Positions 26,884 to 35,957 of a stretch of 64,000 nt of DNA are shown piece by piece. Location: positions 124,001 to 188,000 of the forward strand of contig NZ_SZNM01000002.1 of assembly GCF_005870085.1 (NCBI RefSeq), read 5' to 3'. The notes beneath the pieces were generated by a model. It worked only from the letters and a program-made list of their open reading frames with translations. It was not told the origin of the DNA and searched no databases. The stretch is from Aquibacillus sediminis. GTDB lineage: Bacteria > Bacillota > Bacilli > Bacillales > Amphibacillaceae. The position numbers and the translations under genes were made by a program. Position 1 is the stretch's first letter, and the number at the start of each line of letters is the position of its first letter.

Positions 26884-27453
26884 ATGCCTACGTTATTATT
26901 AGCTTCTGGATCACCACGCAGGAAGGAGTTATTACATCAAGTTGGATTGCCTTTTCAAGTAGTAAAACCAGATGTTGATGAAACAATGGTGGACAGCACG
27001 GATCCGGCACAACTAGTTAGCGAACTAGCAAGACGTAAGGGGGAAGCAGTTACGATTGAGGATGACCAAGTTGTGATCAGTGCGGATACGATTGTAAGTT
27101 TTCAAGACCAAATCCTAACAAAACCTGACAATCGAGCAGATGCTTTTGCCAAGTTGGCGCAACTACGTGGAAAGTGGCATAAAGTCTATACAGGGGTGAT
27201 GATTCGTTCCTTAACGAAACAACGGACTTTCATGAATGAAACTTCTGTACAGTTTTGGGATGTATCGGATAAGGTCCTAAACGATTACCTTGCTACAGGG
27301 GAGTGGAAGGATAAAGCGGGAGGGTATGGGATTCAATCAAGTGGAGCCGTATTCGTCAAACAACTAATCGGTGATTACTATAATGTTGTTGGATTACCAC
27401 TGTCAGTCGTTGTTCGTGAATTGCAAACCTTTGGGATTTCTCCCTTTCAATAG
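26884..27453 (+). CDS. maf: Maf-type nucleoside triphosphate pyrophosphatase
   Basis: Maf hydrolyses non-canonical or modified nucleotides (dTTP/UTP class in Bacillus) and influences septation. The 189 residues equal the B. subtilis length. The signature LLASGSPRRKELL is at 4-16, the catalytic SADTIV at about 66-71, and WKDKAGGYGIQ in the second half. ATG 26884 was chosen over a GTG four codons upstream, because AAAGGTGG lies at the right distance. It precedes radC as in B. subtilis. Confidence 0.95.
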   Translation: MPTLLLASGSPRRKELLHQVGLPFQVVKPDVDETMVDSTDPAQLVSELARRKGEAVTIEDDQVVISADTIVSFQDQILTKPDNRADAFAKLAQLRGKWHKVYTGVMIRSLTKQRTFMNETSVQFWDVSDKVLNDYLATGEWKDKAGGYGIQSSGAVFVKQLIGDYYNVVGLPLSVVVRELQTFGISPFQ

Positions 27454-27498
27454 TCGGTTGGGAACTCACATTCAAGCCAAGGAATAGGAGGTCATCTA

Positions 27499-27984
27499 TT
27501 GTCCAAAGCCAGTGTAACCATGAAAGATATGCCCAAGCAAGATCGTCCCCGTGAACGCTTATTGAAATACGGCCCATCGCACCTCTCGAATCAAGAGCTA
27601 CTTGCAATCCTACTAGGTACTGGAACAAAAGAAGAATCGGTAGCCATTCTAGCCCAACGTGTATTAATGCATTTTGAAGGATTAAATTTATTAAGAGAGT
27701 CGACAATTGAAGAATTAACAGCGATTAAAGGAATTGGCTCGGTTAAAGGTGTTTTATTGCTTGCTGCCATCGAATTTGGCAAACGGATGCACCAATTTAA
27801 ACCACATGAAAGGTATGTAATTCGAAGTCCAGAAGATGGAGCCGATTTTGTGATGGAAGAGATGTGTAGTCTGAATCAAGAACATTTCGTTTGTCTTTTT
27901 CTTAATACCAAGAATCAAATTATTCATCGTCAAACCATATTCATTGGTAGCTTGAACGCCTCCATTGTACATCCCAGAGAAGTT
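27499..27984 (+). CDS. radC: RadC, 5' exon (gene split by a group II intron)
   Basis: RadC (JAB1/MPN-like, UPF0758) is a conserved protein formerly linked to DNA repair; its molecular role is unclear. This exon encodes residues 1-162: a UvrC/HhH-like N-terminus (LSNQELLAILLGTG, IKGIGSVKGVLLLAA) and the beginning of the MPN domain to IVHPREV. It ends at GTT 27984, after which the intron starts with GTGCG. The 3' exon (30468-30671) continues in the same frame and supplies the H-x-H-P-S-G-D metal motif. The start is TTG with AGGAGG seven bases upstream. Unspliced, the frame ends three codons into the intron. Confidence 0.93.
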
Positions 27985-28491
27985 GTGCGCCCATAAGGGC
28001 ATTTAGAAAATCTGCTTTAGCAAAGCAGTAGGGAAATATCACAATGAACACCCTATCATCAGTCAACTTATCCTGAAAGGAAACTGAACGGGGAGTGTAG
28101 CATGTTGACAAAGCCATAAGTTGTCTAGTTATCAAGACACGACTGAATGGCAAGATGAAAATTCATAGACAAGGATGAAAGCTGAATTGCTTAAATGATA
28201 GCTCAAGGGGGACCACGGGGACCTTCAGCGGGAGATAACGATATACGCTGTACGATATATGCATGTTTCTTATAAACTTCGAGAAACATGAAGTGATACT
28301 ATTTCGACCAACTTCCATATAGAAGAAACGAGCGAAAGTCACATCCGAAACTATGAAAAAGCTATGTTTCTAAATGTCTAAATGGGGATTGCCTAAGTTG
28401 GAATGCCGAGTATGGCTATGACAATCGTGTCTGAATATCCAATATGGCAACGGAGCTCTCGTAGTAGTCTGAGATAGGGAAAGCCTATTAC

Positions 28492-30123
28492 ATGGCGAAG
28501 GAGAGCAGTTTATCTAGTTTAATACCAAATTGGAAAGGAGCGCGAGGCTCTATGAGAAATCCAAAAGTAGTATTAAACAGTCTAACTTCCAAAGCACAAG
28601 ATGATACGTATATATTCGAACGACTGTATCGAAATCTGTATAATATCGAGTTTTATCTAGAAGCCTATGCCAAGCTTTATCCTAATAAAGGAAGTAATAC
28701 AAAAGGTATTAATAATGGCACAATCGATGGAATGAGTTTAGAAAGAATCGGGCGTCTAATTGAAAAAGTAAGAGAACAAACATATCAACCAAACCCAGCA
28801 CGAAGAACATATATCCCAAAGAAAAATGATAAAACACGACCTTTGGGTATTCCGACTTTTGAGGATAAACTCTTGCAAGAGGTTGTTCGGCGAATTTTAG
28901 AAAGTATCTACGAACCTCAATTCTCAAATCATTCACATGGTTTTCGACCAAATCGTAGCTGTCATACTGCCTTAAAGGAAATACGCAATACTTTTACGGG
29001 TACGAGATGGTTTATTGAAGGTGATATAAAAGGTTTCTTTGATAATATCGACCATCATGTATTAGTTGAACTTTTACGGAAACGCATTAAGGATGAAAAA
29101 TTAATAAATTTAATTTGGAAATTCCTAAGAGCGGGTTATGTAGAAGATTGGACATTTCACAAAACGTACAGTGGGACACCTCAAGGTGGAATCATCAGTC
29201 CATTACTCTCGAATGTTTATCTGCATGAACTAGATAAATATGTAGAACAGTATGCATCGGACTATAACATAGGTGAAAAGCGTACGCATAATATTGTCTA
29301 TCACAATATAGCCTCAAAAATAGCAAAACGTAAAAGCAATAACAAACGTGATTGGGAACGAATAACCAAAGAAGAAAAGGCTGAAAGGCTTGGAGAATTA
29401 AAAGCTCTATACAAAGAACTTCAAAGCCATGATAGCAAAGACCTTTTCGACCCAAACTATCGTCGAATGAAATATACGAGATATGCAGATGATTTTATCA
29501 TCGGTATCATCGGTAGTAAAAAAGAAGCTGAACAAATCAAGATAGACTTAACAAACTACCTTGCAGATAAACTCAAACTAGAACTAAGTGTGGAAAAAAC
29601 GTTGATAACACACAGCCAGAAAGATGCAAGATTCCTAGGATATGACATTCGAGTAGCAAGGGATTGGCATAGAATGAAAATGCCGAATGGTACAAAGAAA
29701 CGCAAGTTTAATTATCAGACCAAGCTATTCGTTCCTCATGAAAAATACATTAAAAAACTCATCGATTTTGGAGCATTAAAGATTGGCAGCAACAATGGAT
29801 GGAAACCTGTTCATCGTCCGTATCTAGTGCATAATGATGATTTAGAAATCCTTCGAACATACAATGCGGAAATTGAAGGTCTATATAATTACTATCGATT
29901 AGCAAGTAATGTACATGTACTTCAATCATTCCGGCAAACAATGAAATACAGCATGATTAAGACGTATGCTAATAAATACAGAAGTACCGTTAGTAAAATT
30001 ATTGCCAAATATAAAATAAACGGGAAATTCGGTATACGTTACGAAACGAAGGATGGTCTCAAAATAGCCTATTTTATGGAACAACGAATGGAGAAAAACT
30101 CGGAAATAAAAAACAGTCAGTAG
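28492..30123 (+). CDS. ltrA: Group II intron-encoded reverse transcriptase/maturase
   Basis: An LtrA-type protein that helps the intron fold and splice and copies it into DNA. The 543 residues cover the RT domain: RPLGIPTFEDKLLQEVVRRIL, SHGFRPNRSCHTAL, GDIKGFFDNIDH, GTPQGGIISPLLSN and the catalytic RYADDFIIGI. The maturase X domain follows, ending near KIAYFMEQRMEK. All RT motifs look intact. The frame stops soon after an A run (30108-30113), where a one-base slip cuts off the C-terminal DNA-binding/HNH endonuclease region. Confidence 0.95.
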   Translation: MAKESSLSSLIPNWKGARGSMRNPKVVLNSLTSKAQDDTYIFERLYRNLYNIEFYLEAYAKLYPNKGSNTKGINNGTIDGMSLERIGRLIEKVREQTYQPNPARRTYIPKKNDKTRPLGIPTFEDKLLQEVVRRILESIYEPQFSNHSHGFRPNRSCHTALKEIRNTFTGTRWFIEGDIKGFFDNIDHHVLVELLRKRIKDEKLINLIWKFLRAGYVEDWTFHKTYSGTPQGGIISPLLSNVYLHELDKYVEQYASDYNIGEKRTHNIVYHNIASKIAKRKSNNKRDWERITKEEKAERLGELKALYKELQSHDSKDLFDPNYRRMKYTRYADDFIIGIIGSKKEAEQIKIDLTNYLADKLKLELSVEKTLITHSQKDARFLGYDIRVARDWHRMKMPNGTKKRKFNYQTKLFVPHEKYIKKLIDFGALKIGSNNGWKPVHRPYLVHNDDLEILRTYNAEIEGLYNYYRLASNVHVLQSFRQTMKYSMIKTYANKYRSTVSKIIAKYKINGKFGIRYETKDGLKIAYFMEQRMEKNSEIKNSQ

Positions 30124-30364
30124 ATACAATCGAAAATACAATCGTTTACGGTGGTAGAACAAGTCTCATAGAACGCCTTTTAGCTAAAAAATGCGATTGG
30201 TGTGGCGTAGGAAATGTTCCAATGGAAATGCACCATGTCAATAAGCTTAAAAACCTGAAAGGAAAGAAACGATGGGAACAATATTTATGATTGCCAGAAA
30301 CCGTAAAACAATTGCGATGTGCGTGAAATGCCACCACGACTTACACAATGGAAAGTTAGACTGA
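30111..30364 (+). pseudogene. Frameshifted HNH endonuclease tail of the intron protein
   Basis: The DNA after the RT stop still encodes the usual HNH tail, but in two other frames. KKCDWCGVGNVPMEMHHVNK lies in the frame entered by a slip in the A run at 30108-30113 and ends with TGA at 30288-30290. MIARNRKTIAMCVKCHHDLH continues in the third frame from 30287 to the stop at 30364. Two indels thus separate RT, the first zinc half and the second zinc half. The endonuclease is probably lost, so retrohoming by target cleavage would fail while splicing could persist. A sequencing error in the A run is possible for the first shift. Confidence 0.8.
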
Positions 30365-30467
30365 TAAATGGAAAGCCGTATACTCTGAGAGGAGTACGTA
30401 CGGTTTGGAGGGGAGTTCTCGGAAACCTAACGCAGTAATGAGTAAAGGCGCTGGGTACTTACCCTAC

Positions 30468-30671
30468 TACCGCGAAGCAGTGAAACGTTCTGCAGCCTCA
30501 ATCATTTGTGCCCATAATCACCCTTCTGGCGACCCAGCACCATCCCAAGAAGATATTCATGTTACGAGACGTTTGTCTGAGTGTGGTAAAATGATTGGGA
30601 TTGAGTTATTAGATCATTTGGTGATTGGGGATCATAAATTTATATCACTTAAAGAAAAAGGGTACTTATAG
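30468..30671 (+). CDS. radC: RadC, 3' exon
   Basis: The second exon encodes residues 163-229: [20 protein letters not shown] then [16 protein letters not shown] and a C-terminal SLKEKGYL, the typical RadC ending. It carries the conserved HNHPSGD MPN metal-binding motif, so only the spliced product would have the complete domain. It starts exactly after the intron's ...CCTAC end. An open frame starting earlier (about 30405) is intron sequence. Confidence 0.93.
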   Translation, partial: YREAVKRSAASIICAHNHPSGDPAPSQEDIHVTRRLSECGKMIGIELLDHLVIGDHKFISLKEKGYL

Positions 30672-30726
30672 TACTATTCATTTTTGTATTTTTCTCGTAT
30701 AATAAAATAGACAATTTTTTCTAATC

Positions 30727-30757
30727 AGCGCCAATTTACAAGAATTGCTTGTAATTG
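30727..30757 (+). terminator. Hairpin after radC
   Basis: AGCGCCAATTTACAAG can pair with CTTGTAATTGGCGCT, a long nearly perfect stem. The tail (tcttgtcctt) is T-rich but interrupted, so termination may be weak. It separates radC from mreB. Confidence 0.6.
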
Positions 30758-30915
30758 GCGCTTCTTGTCCTTATTATTACAGGTTGTTACATCATTCTTT
30801 TCTTCATAGTTCGAGAAGTGTTTTTGGGATTAATTGCATGTAATGAATGGTATAGATGTAGTAAAACGTACATATAACGGTAAATAAAAGAGTTTTTTTA
30901 GAGAGGGAGATTAAG

Positions 30916-31956
30916 TTGGGACGATTTAGCTTTTCGCAAGATTTAGGGATTGATTTGGGTACGGCAAATACCCTTGTATATATAAAAGGAAAAGGGATCG
31001 TTGTACGCGAACCATCTGTTGTTGCTAAAAATATGTCAACAGGGGATATTGAAGCGGTGGGTAGTGATGCAAGAAATATGATTGGACGCACACCTGGAAA
31101 TATTTCTGTGATTCGACCAATGAAAGACGGTGTCATTGCAGATTATGATACAACTGCAGTAATGATGAAATACTATATTAAGCAAGCGCAAATGAAACGT
31201 TCCGCTTTTGCGAGAAAACCAAATGTGATGGTTTGTGTTCCATCAGGGATCACCATGGTTGAAGAACGAGCGGTCATTGATGCAACCAAACAAGCTGGCG
31301 CCAAAGATGCTTTTCCAATCGCTGAGCCATTTGCAGCAGCCATTGGAGCGGGACTGCCTGTATGGGAACCAACAGGTAGTATGATTGTTGATATTGGTGG
31401 AGGTACAACCGAAGTGGCTGTTATTTCGCTTGGAGGGATTGTTACAAGTCGCTCGATCCGTATAGCTGGAGATGACATGGATGAAGCGATTATTCAGTAT
31501 GTAAGAAAGAACTATAATCTTATGATTGGCGAAAGATCTGCAGAATCGATTAAAATGGATATAGGTTCGGCGACGACGCCAACAGAAAATGAAGAAATGG
31601 ATATACGAGGGAGAGATTTAATCACTGGTCTTCCGCAAACAATTACAATTACTGCTAAAGAAATTACCAACTCGTTACAGGATACGGTTGAAGCAATTGT
31701 AGAAGCAGTGAAAACAACGTTAGAAAAAACGCCACCAGAATTATCAGCGGATATTATGGATCGTGGAATTGTGTTGTCAGGTGGAGGAGCATTATTAAAG
31801 AATTTAGATACAGTATTAAGTGATGAAACGAAAATGCCTGTATTTGTTGCAGAAGAACCGCTTGATAGTGTTGCGATTGGAACAGGAAAGTCGATTGAAT
31901 ATATTCAGCATTTTCGTTCCCATCCAAATGTATCCACTCGTTCCAGATCGGAATAA
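30916..31956 (+). CDS. mreB: Rod shape-determining protein MreB (actin homologue)
   Basis: MreB polymerises under the membrane and guides lateral peptidoglycan synthesis. The 346-residue protein has the actin phosphate-1 motif [19 protein letters not shown], the phosphate-2 motif [16 protein letters not shown] and the adenosine motif [14 protein letters not shown]. It starts at TTG 30916 with GAGAGGGAG upstream. It heads the mreBCD-minCD cluster in the B. subtilis order. Confidence 0.97.
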   Translation: MGRFSFSQDLGIDLGTANTLVYIKGKGIVVREPSVVAKNMSTGDIEAVGSDARNMIGRTPGNISVIRPMKDGVIADYDTTAVMMKYYIKQAQMKRSAFARKPNVMVCVPSGITMVEERAVIDATKQAGAKDAFPIAEPFAAAIGAGLPVWEPTGSMIVDIGGGTTEVAVISLGGIVTSRSIRIAGDDMDEAIIQYVRKNYNLMIGERSAESIKMDIGSATTPTENEEMDIRGRDLITGLPQTITITAKEITNSLQDTVEAIVEAVKTTLEKTPPELSADIMDRGIVLSGGGALLKNLDTVLSDETKMPVFVAEEPLDSVAIGTGKSIEYIQHFRSHPNVSTRSRSE

Positions 31957-31969
31957 GTAGGTGTAAGTT

Positions 31970-32854
31970 ATGTCTTTTTTTCGCAGAAAACGTCTTTTTA
32001 TTATTCTAGTCGGATTTATTATACTTGTTGGACTAATTGGTTTTTCATTACGTGATCGCGATGAATTATCCACTTTTGAGCAATTTTTACATGATACAGT
32101 TGGTTGGGTGCAAAATACCATTCAAGTACCTGTGCAGTTTACAACAAGTTTAATTGCAAATATCGAAGAGATGAGAAATGTATATGACGAAAACCAAATT
32201 TTAAAAGCAAGACTTTCTCAGTATAAAAATGTCCTTTATGAGGTACAGGAGTTAAGACAAGAAAATGAAGAATTACAAACAACATTAAATAAAACAGAAT
32301 CGATTACCGATTTCGAGCCGATTCAAGCATCGGTTATTGCACGTAGTCCTGAACAATGGTTTAAAATGGTTAAAATTAATAAGGGAAAACAACATGGAGT
32401 GGAACCTAACATGGCAGTAATTACAGGCGATGGAATGATAGGAAAGATTCAATCGCGTTCACAGTTCACCTCAACTGTTTTACTGTTAAATGGATTTGAT
32501 CGTTCGAATCGTATCTCTGTTAATATTGACTTGACTGATGATGAGGAAGATATGACAGGCTTTATTGTGGGATATGATGAGGATGAAGAGGCACTATTAT
32601 TAGAGTTGAATCAATCCCAAACAGATGTGTCTGAGGGTGAGTTAGTTTTTTCATCAGGAATGGGTGGGGTGTTTCCAAAAGGCCTAAAAATAGGTACAAT
32701 AAAAGAAGTAACCCCAGGAAAGTATGGGTTAACGCAAGTAGCATATGTAGAACCATCTGCTGATCTTTATAATATGAATCACGTCATCGTTGTTGATCGA
32801 TCAGCCGCTATGCCAGAAGACAATGGAAATACCCAAGCAGGGGAGGAAGAATAA
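31970..32854 (+). CDS. mreC: Rod shape-determining protein MreC
   Basis: A bitopic membrane protein linking MreB to the wall-synthesis complex. The 294 residues have a basic N-terminus (MSFFRRKRLF), one helix (about 10-27), a coiled coil (about 65-110, MRNVYDENQILKARLSQYKN) and the MreC beta domain with GVEPNMAVITGDGMIGKI. The C-terminal tail is acidic. The mreD ATG overlaps its stop. Confidence 0.95.
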   Translation: MSFFRRKRLFIILVGFIILVGLIGFSLRDRDELSTFEQFLHDTVGWVQNTIQVPVQFTTSLIANIEEMRNVYDENQILKARLSQYKNVLYEVQELRQENEELQTTLNKTESITDFEPIQASVIARSPEQWFKMVKINKGKQHGVEPNMAVITGDGMIGKIQSRSQFTSTVLLLNGFDRSNRISVNIDLTDDEEDMTGFIVGYDEDEEALLLELNQSQTDVSEGELVFSSGMGGVFPKGLKIGTIKEVTPGKYGLTQVAYVEPSADLYNMNHVIVVDRSAAMPEDNGNTQAGEEE

Positions 32855-33390
32855 TGGCACGTATATACCTTCCTCTTTTCTTGTTACTTTTATTAGTGAT
32901 TGAAGGTGTAGCGCTTGATTTTTTACCACAACGTATCTTTTCAGAACAATGGATTATTATTCCACATTGGTTATTAGTATTTTTACTCATGATTGCTGTT
33001 TTTTATGATTTTGAAAATACTTATTTTTCCGTTTTATATGCGATTATTTTCGGGATGTTAATTGATATTGTTTACACGAATGTATTAGGTGTTTATATGT
33101 TTTCTTATGCTTTGGTTGTTTATATTATTCATGGGATGAAAAAATTATTGCATCTTAACTTGTTCGTTGTCTTGTTATATACCGTTATAGGAATTAGTTT
33201 AGCTGACTTTTTCATATTTACCGTATATTTATTTATCGGAGCAGATTCGATTTCATGGGAAGCATATGCATCTACTCGTTTACTCCCAACCTTAATTGCA
33301 AACGGATTGTTTCTGTTCCTTATTTATCCGATAAATAGGAAATTAATCCAATGGTCGATAGAGCGCGATGAAAAGGCCAAATCTAGTTAG
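32854..33390 (+). CDS. mreD: Rod shape-determining protein MreD
   Basis: A 178-residue integral membrane protein with about five hydrophobic helices, an N-terminal ARIYLPLFLLLLLVIEG and an internal FGMLIDIVYTNVLGVYMF, typical of MreD. It acts with MreB, MreC and RodA in wall elongation. It overlaps mreC by one base (TAATGG), and minC begins 31 bases after its stop. Confidence 0.93.
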   Translation: MARIYLPLFLLLLLVIEGVALDFLPQRIFSEQWIIIPHWLLVFLLMIAVFYDFENTYFSVLYAIIFGMLIDIVYTNVLGVYMFSYALVVYIIHGMKKLLHLNLFVVLLYTVIGISLADFFIFTVYLFIGADSISWEAYASTRLLPTLIANGLFLFLIYPINRKLIQWSIERDEKAKSS

Positions 33391-33421
33391 TACAGAAAAT
33401 AAATATTGGGGTGAACCTATC

Positions 33422-34108
33422 GTGATAGGCAACAAGCAACTCGTAACGATTAAAGGCACTCGTGAGGGTCTCACGTTATATATGGATGACACATGTTCAT
33501 TCCAAGAGCTCCTTCACGAATTGGATCATGTTTTATCGACCAATAGTGTTGATAAAGATGAACCAATGATTACGGTTACGATTCAACTTGGTAACCGCTA
33601 TTTACATAAAGAACAAGAAGAACAACTTCGTGAAGTCATCCGAAGTAAAAATAAACTAGTCGTCGATTCAATTGAGTCGAATGTCATCTCCAAAAACGAA
33701 GCACTTGAATGGAAAGAAGAAACCGACATAAAAACGATTACAAGGATTATTCGATCGGGACAAGTAGTGGAAGTGAAAGGTGATTTATTGTTAATTGGTG
33801 ATGTGAATCCAGGAGGCAAAATCGCTGCCAGTGGCAATATTTTTGTGCTAGGTAGTTTAAGAGGTGTTGCCCATGCTGGAGTGAACGGTAATCGTGAAGC
33901 AGTGATTGCAGCATCTTATATGAGTCCAAGCCAATTAAGAATTGCGGACTTCATTAGTAGGTCACCTGATTATGAATCAGAAGGCATTTACATGGAATGT
34001 GGTCTGGTAGATGAAGAAAAATCCAAAATAGTCATCGATCGTCTTCAAGTTCTTTCGCAAAAACGACCGGATTTAAACGGGTTTGAAAGGAGAATTTTAA
34101 ATGGGTGA
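33422..34108 (+). CDS. minC: Septum site-determining protein MinC
   Basis: MinC blocks FtsZ assembly away from midcell, as partner of MinD. The 228 residues match B. subtilis MinC (226). The N-terminal domain starts VTIKGTREGLTLYMDDTCSF. The C-terminal beta-helix (from about residue 115) reads RSGQVVEVKGDLLLIGDVNP and GKIAASGNIFVLGSLRGVAH. GTG 33422 was chosen since GGGGTGA lies 7 bases upstream; an earlier ATG at 33368 would overlap mreD and has no ribosome site. It overlaps minD by eight bases. Confidence 0.93.
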   Translation: MIGNKQLVTIKGTREGLTLYMDDTCSFQELLHELDHVLSTNSVDKDEPMITVTIQLGNRYLHKEQEEQLREVIRSKNKLVVDSIESNVISKNEALEWKEETDIKTITRIIRSGQVVEVKGDLLLIGDVNPGGKIAASGNIFVLGSLRGVAHAGVNGNREAVIAASYMSPSQLRIADFISRSPDYESEGIYMECGLVDEEKSKIVIDRLQVLSQKRPDLNGFERRILNG

Positions 34109-34898
34109 AGCAATAGTTATTACATCAGGTAAAGGTGGTGTGGGTAAAACAACCACCACCGCAAATTTAGGTACTGCATTAGCATTGCTAGATAAAAAAG
34201 TATGTTTGGTCGATACTGATATTGGTTTACGAAATCTTGATGTGATCATGGGACTTGAAAACCGGATCATTTACGATATCGTTGATGTTGTGAACGAAAG
34301 ATGCGGTTTGAAGCAAGCGTTAATAAAAGATAAACGTTTTGATTGTTTATACTTACTTCCGGCAGCCCAAACAAGTGATAAATCTGAAGTATCTCCAGAA
34401 GGTATTGAAAAAATTGTTAACGAGCTAAAACAAGATTATGATTATATATTAATCGATTGCCCTGCTGGTATCGAACAAGGGTATAAAAATGCTGTTGCAG
34501 GAGCTAGCAAAGCTATTGTGGTAACAACTCCTGAAAAATCTAGTGTGCGTGATGCAGATAGAATCATAGGTTTGTTAGAAAAGGAAGACATCGAACCACC
34601 ACATTTAGTTGTCAATCGGATTCGCAATCATATGGTGAAAAATGGAGATATGCTAGATGTGGATGAAATTGTACAAGTCCTTTCGATTGATTTATTAGGG
34701 ATTGTTGCCGATGATGATGAAGTGATAAAAGCATCGAATCACGGTGAACCTGTCGCCTTTCAACCAAATACACGAGCGTCGATTGCTTATCGTAATATAG
34801 CACGAAGAATTTTAGGAGAGACCGTCCCACTATTATCACTTGAAAATGAGAAAGGTATGTTTTCCAAAGTGAAAAAATTCTTTGGTATGCGCTCCTAA
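34101..34898 (+). CDS. minD: Septum site-determining ATPase MinD
   Basis: MinD binds the membrane and recruits MinC. The 265 residues carry the deviant Walker A SGKGGVGKTTTTANLG (about 8-23), the VDTDIGLRNLDV switch and LIDCPAGIEQG. A C-terminal amphipathic membrane-targeting helix (GMFSKVKKFFGMRS) is present. The ATG lies inside the end of minC with GAAAGGAG upstream. A terminator closes the mre-min cluster. Confidence 0.97.
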   Translation: MGEAIVITSGKGGVGKTTTTANLGTALALLDKKVCLVDTDIGLRNLDVIMGLENRIIYDIVDVVNERCGLKQALIKDKRFDCLYLLPAAQTSDKSEVSPEGIEKIVNELKQDYDYILIDCPAGIEQGYKNAVAGASKAIVVTTPEKSSVRDADRIIGLLEKEDIEPPHLVVNRIRNHMVKNGDMLDVDEIVQVLSIDLLGIVADDDEVIKASNHGEPVAFQPNTRASIAYRNIARRILGETVPLLSLENEKGMFSKVKKFFGMRS

Positions 34899-34923
34899 TC
34901 GTTCCTCGATCTATTAATCTTTC

Positions 34924-34957
34924 AAAACCGCTTAGCTTAATGCTGAGCGGTTTTTTT
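34924..34957 (+). terminator. Terminator of mreBCD-minCD
   Basis: AAACCGCTTAGC pairs with GCTGAGCGGTTT around TTAAT, followed by a T run. Confidence 0.92.
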
Positions 34958-35177
34958 ATGGTGTTTTTTTGCCGATGGGGCAAAGTTGCTTGCTCAACAA
35001 AGAATTGGCTGAAATGCTAGCTTATTAGTGGAATAAATGTCCACCAAATTTTTTGTGGCCTTTACTGCTTATACTAATGCTAGACCAGATGCTCATAAAC
35101 CGTTGCGAAACTATATCGCATATATTCTCTCTCTCCTTCATAGACTTGTACAAATCCCATTACGAAGGAAAGTGAGT

Positions 35178-35957
35178 ATGATGAAAAGAGATGTAAAACA
35201 AGTACGCAAAAATATTGCAAAGCGCAAGCGCGAAAAATCACTTAGTAGTAGTCAAATGAAAGTACCATGGAAATTCTCACCTGCTGCTTTCCCTCAAGAT
35301 GAAGAGAAACATGGTTATGTTCCATTTGCCACCGAAGACAGCAATCCTAATCCAGATATGAAGGATACTTTCATTACGTCGTTAATGATGAAGAGTATTT
35401 TGGCTGGAATTTTATTTTTTAGTGTGGCAATTTTTGTTCGAATGGACATTCCGTTGTTGGAGCAACCAAAACAATGGACAAGTCATGCATTAACGGAAGA
35501 ATTTCCGTTTGCAACAGTTAATCACTGGTATCAACAACAATTCGGGATGCCGTTAGCTATAACACCTGACCAGTCCCCACAAATCACATCAGAAGGTTTA
35601 GTGCTACCTGTTAATGGAACAGTTAGTCAAAGCTTTCAAGCAAATGGACAAGGGATTATGATTAATACAACGGAAACATCTAAAGTCTTGTCCATCGACA
35701 AAGGGACCGTTATTTTTGCAGGGAATCTCCCTGAAACAAACAAAACCGTAATCGTGCAACATAAAGATCGGAGTAACACAGTTTATGGAAATCTAACGTC
35801 TATTAATGTGCATCAGTATCAATTTATTTCAAGTAATGAAGTGATAGGGGAATTTGATCCCGCTGAAACCGATGTGAAAGAAGTATTTTTTGCAATTGAG
35901 AAGGACAACCAATACATTGATCCAGTACAGGTGATGCAAGTTGATGAACGCCCTTAG
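35178..35957 (+). CDS. spoIVFA: SpoIVFA, regulator of SpoIVFB in pro-sigma-K processing
   Basis: SpoIVFA anchors and inhibits the membrane protease SpoIVFB in the outer forespore membrane until the forespore signals. The 259-residue protein has a basic cytoplasmic N-terminus (MMKRDVKQVRKNIAKRKRE), one helix at about 72-92 and a C-terminal LytM/M23-like domain. That domain (SIDKGTVIFAGNLPETNKTV to VYGNLTSINVH) lacks the metal ligands, as in known SpoIVFA. ATG 35178 is preceded by AAGGAAAG; the open frame extends upstream without a ribosome site. It overlaps spoIVFB. Confidence 0.9.
   Translation: MMKRDVKQVRKNIAKRKREKSLSSSQMKVPWKFSPAAFPQDEEKHGYVPFATEDSNPNPDMKDTFITSLMMKSILAGILFFSVAIFVRMDIPLLEQPKQWTSHALTEEFPFATVNHWYQQQFGMPLAITPDQSPQITSEGLVLPVNGTVSQSFQANGQGIMINTTETSKVLSIDKGTVIFAGNLPETNKTVIVQHKDRSNTVYGNLTSINVHQYQFISSNEVIGEFDPAETDVKEVFFAIEKDNQYIDPVQVMQVDERP

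Larger units (their letters stand above)
27985..30467 (+). mobile_element. Group II intron inserted in radC
   Basis: A retroelement of 2,483 bases encoding a maturase-reverse transcriptase. The 5' end is GTGCGCCC, the group II GUGYG boundary. Domain V, with its AGC triad, is at about 30373-30406 (AAGCCGTATACTC...GAGTACGTACGGTTT). Domain VI follows and ends TACCCTAC at 30467. EBS1 (AACTTC, 28275-28280) sits in the loop of a hairpin with arms ATGTTTCT and AGAAACAT. It pairs perfectly with the last six exon bases GAAGTT (IBS1, 27979-27984). Joining 27984 to 30468 keeps the radC frame, giving 229 residues, close to the usual RadC length. The intron should therefore splice and be nearly silent. 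Confidence 0.95.

Noticed and set aside
30405-30671. Independent gene starting inside the intron and reading into the radC 3' exon
   Set aside because: The first 63 bases are domain VI intron sequence; the real coding part begins at 30468 as the second exon.
31173-31478. Antisense frame opposite mreB (and similar long frames opposite valS, safA, spoVB and the transporter gene)
   Set aside because: They mirror the codon structure of the real genes, have no ribosome sites and no protein-like motifs.
35037-35177. Longer SpoIVFA start or separate upstream peptide
   Set aside because: No ribosome site; the ATG at 35178 follows AAGGAAAG and fits the basic N-terminus of SpoIVFA.
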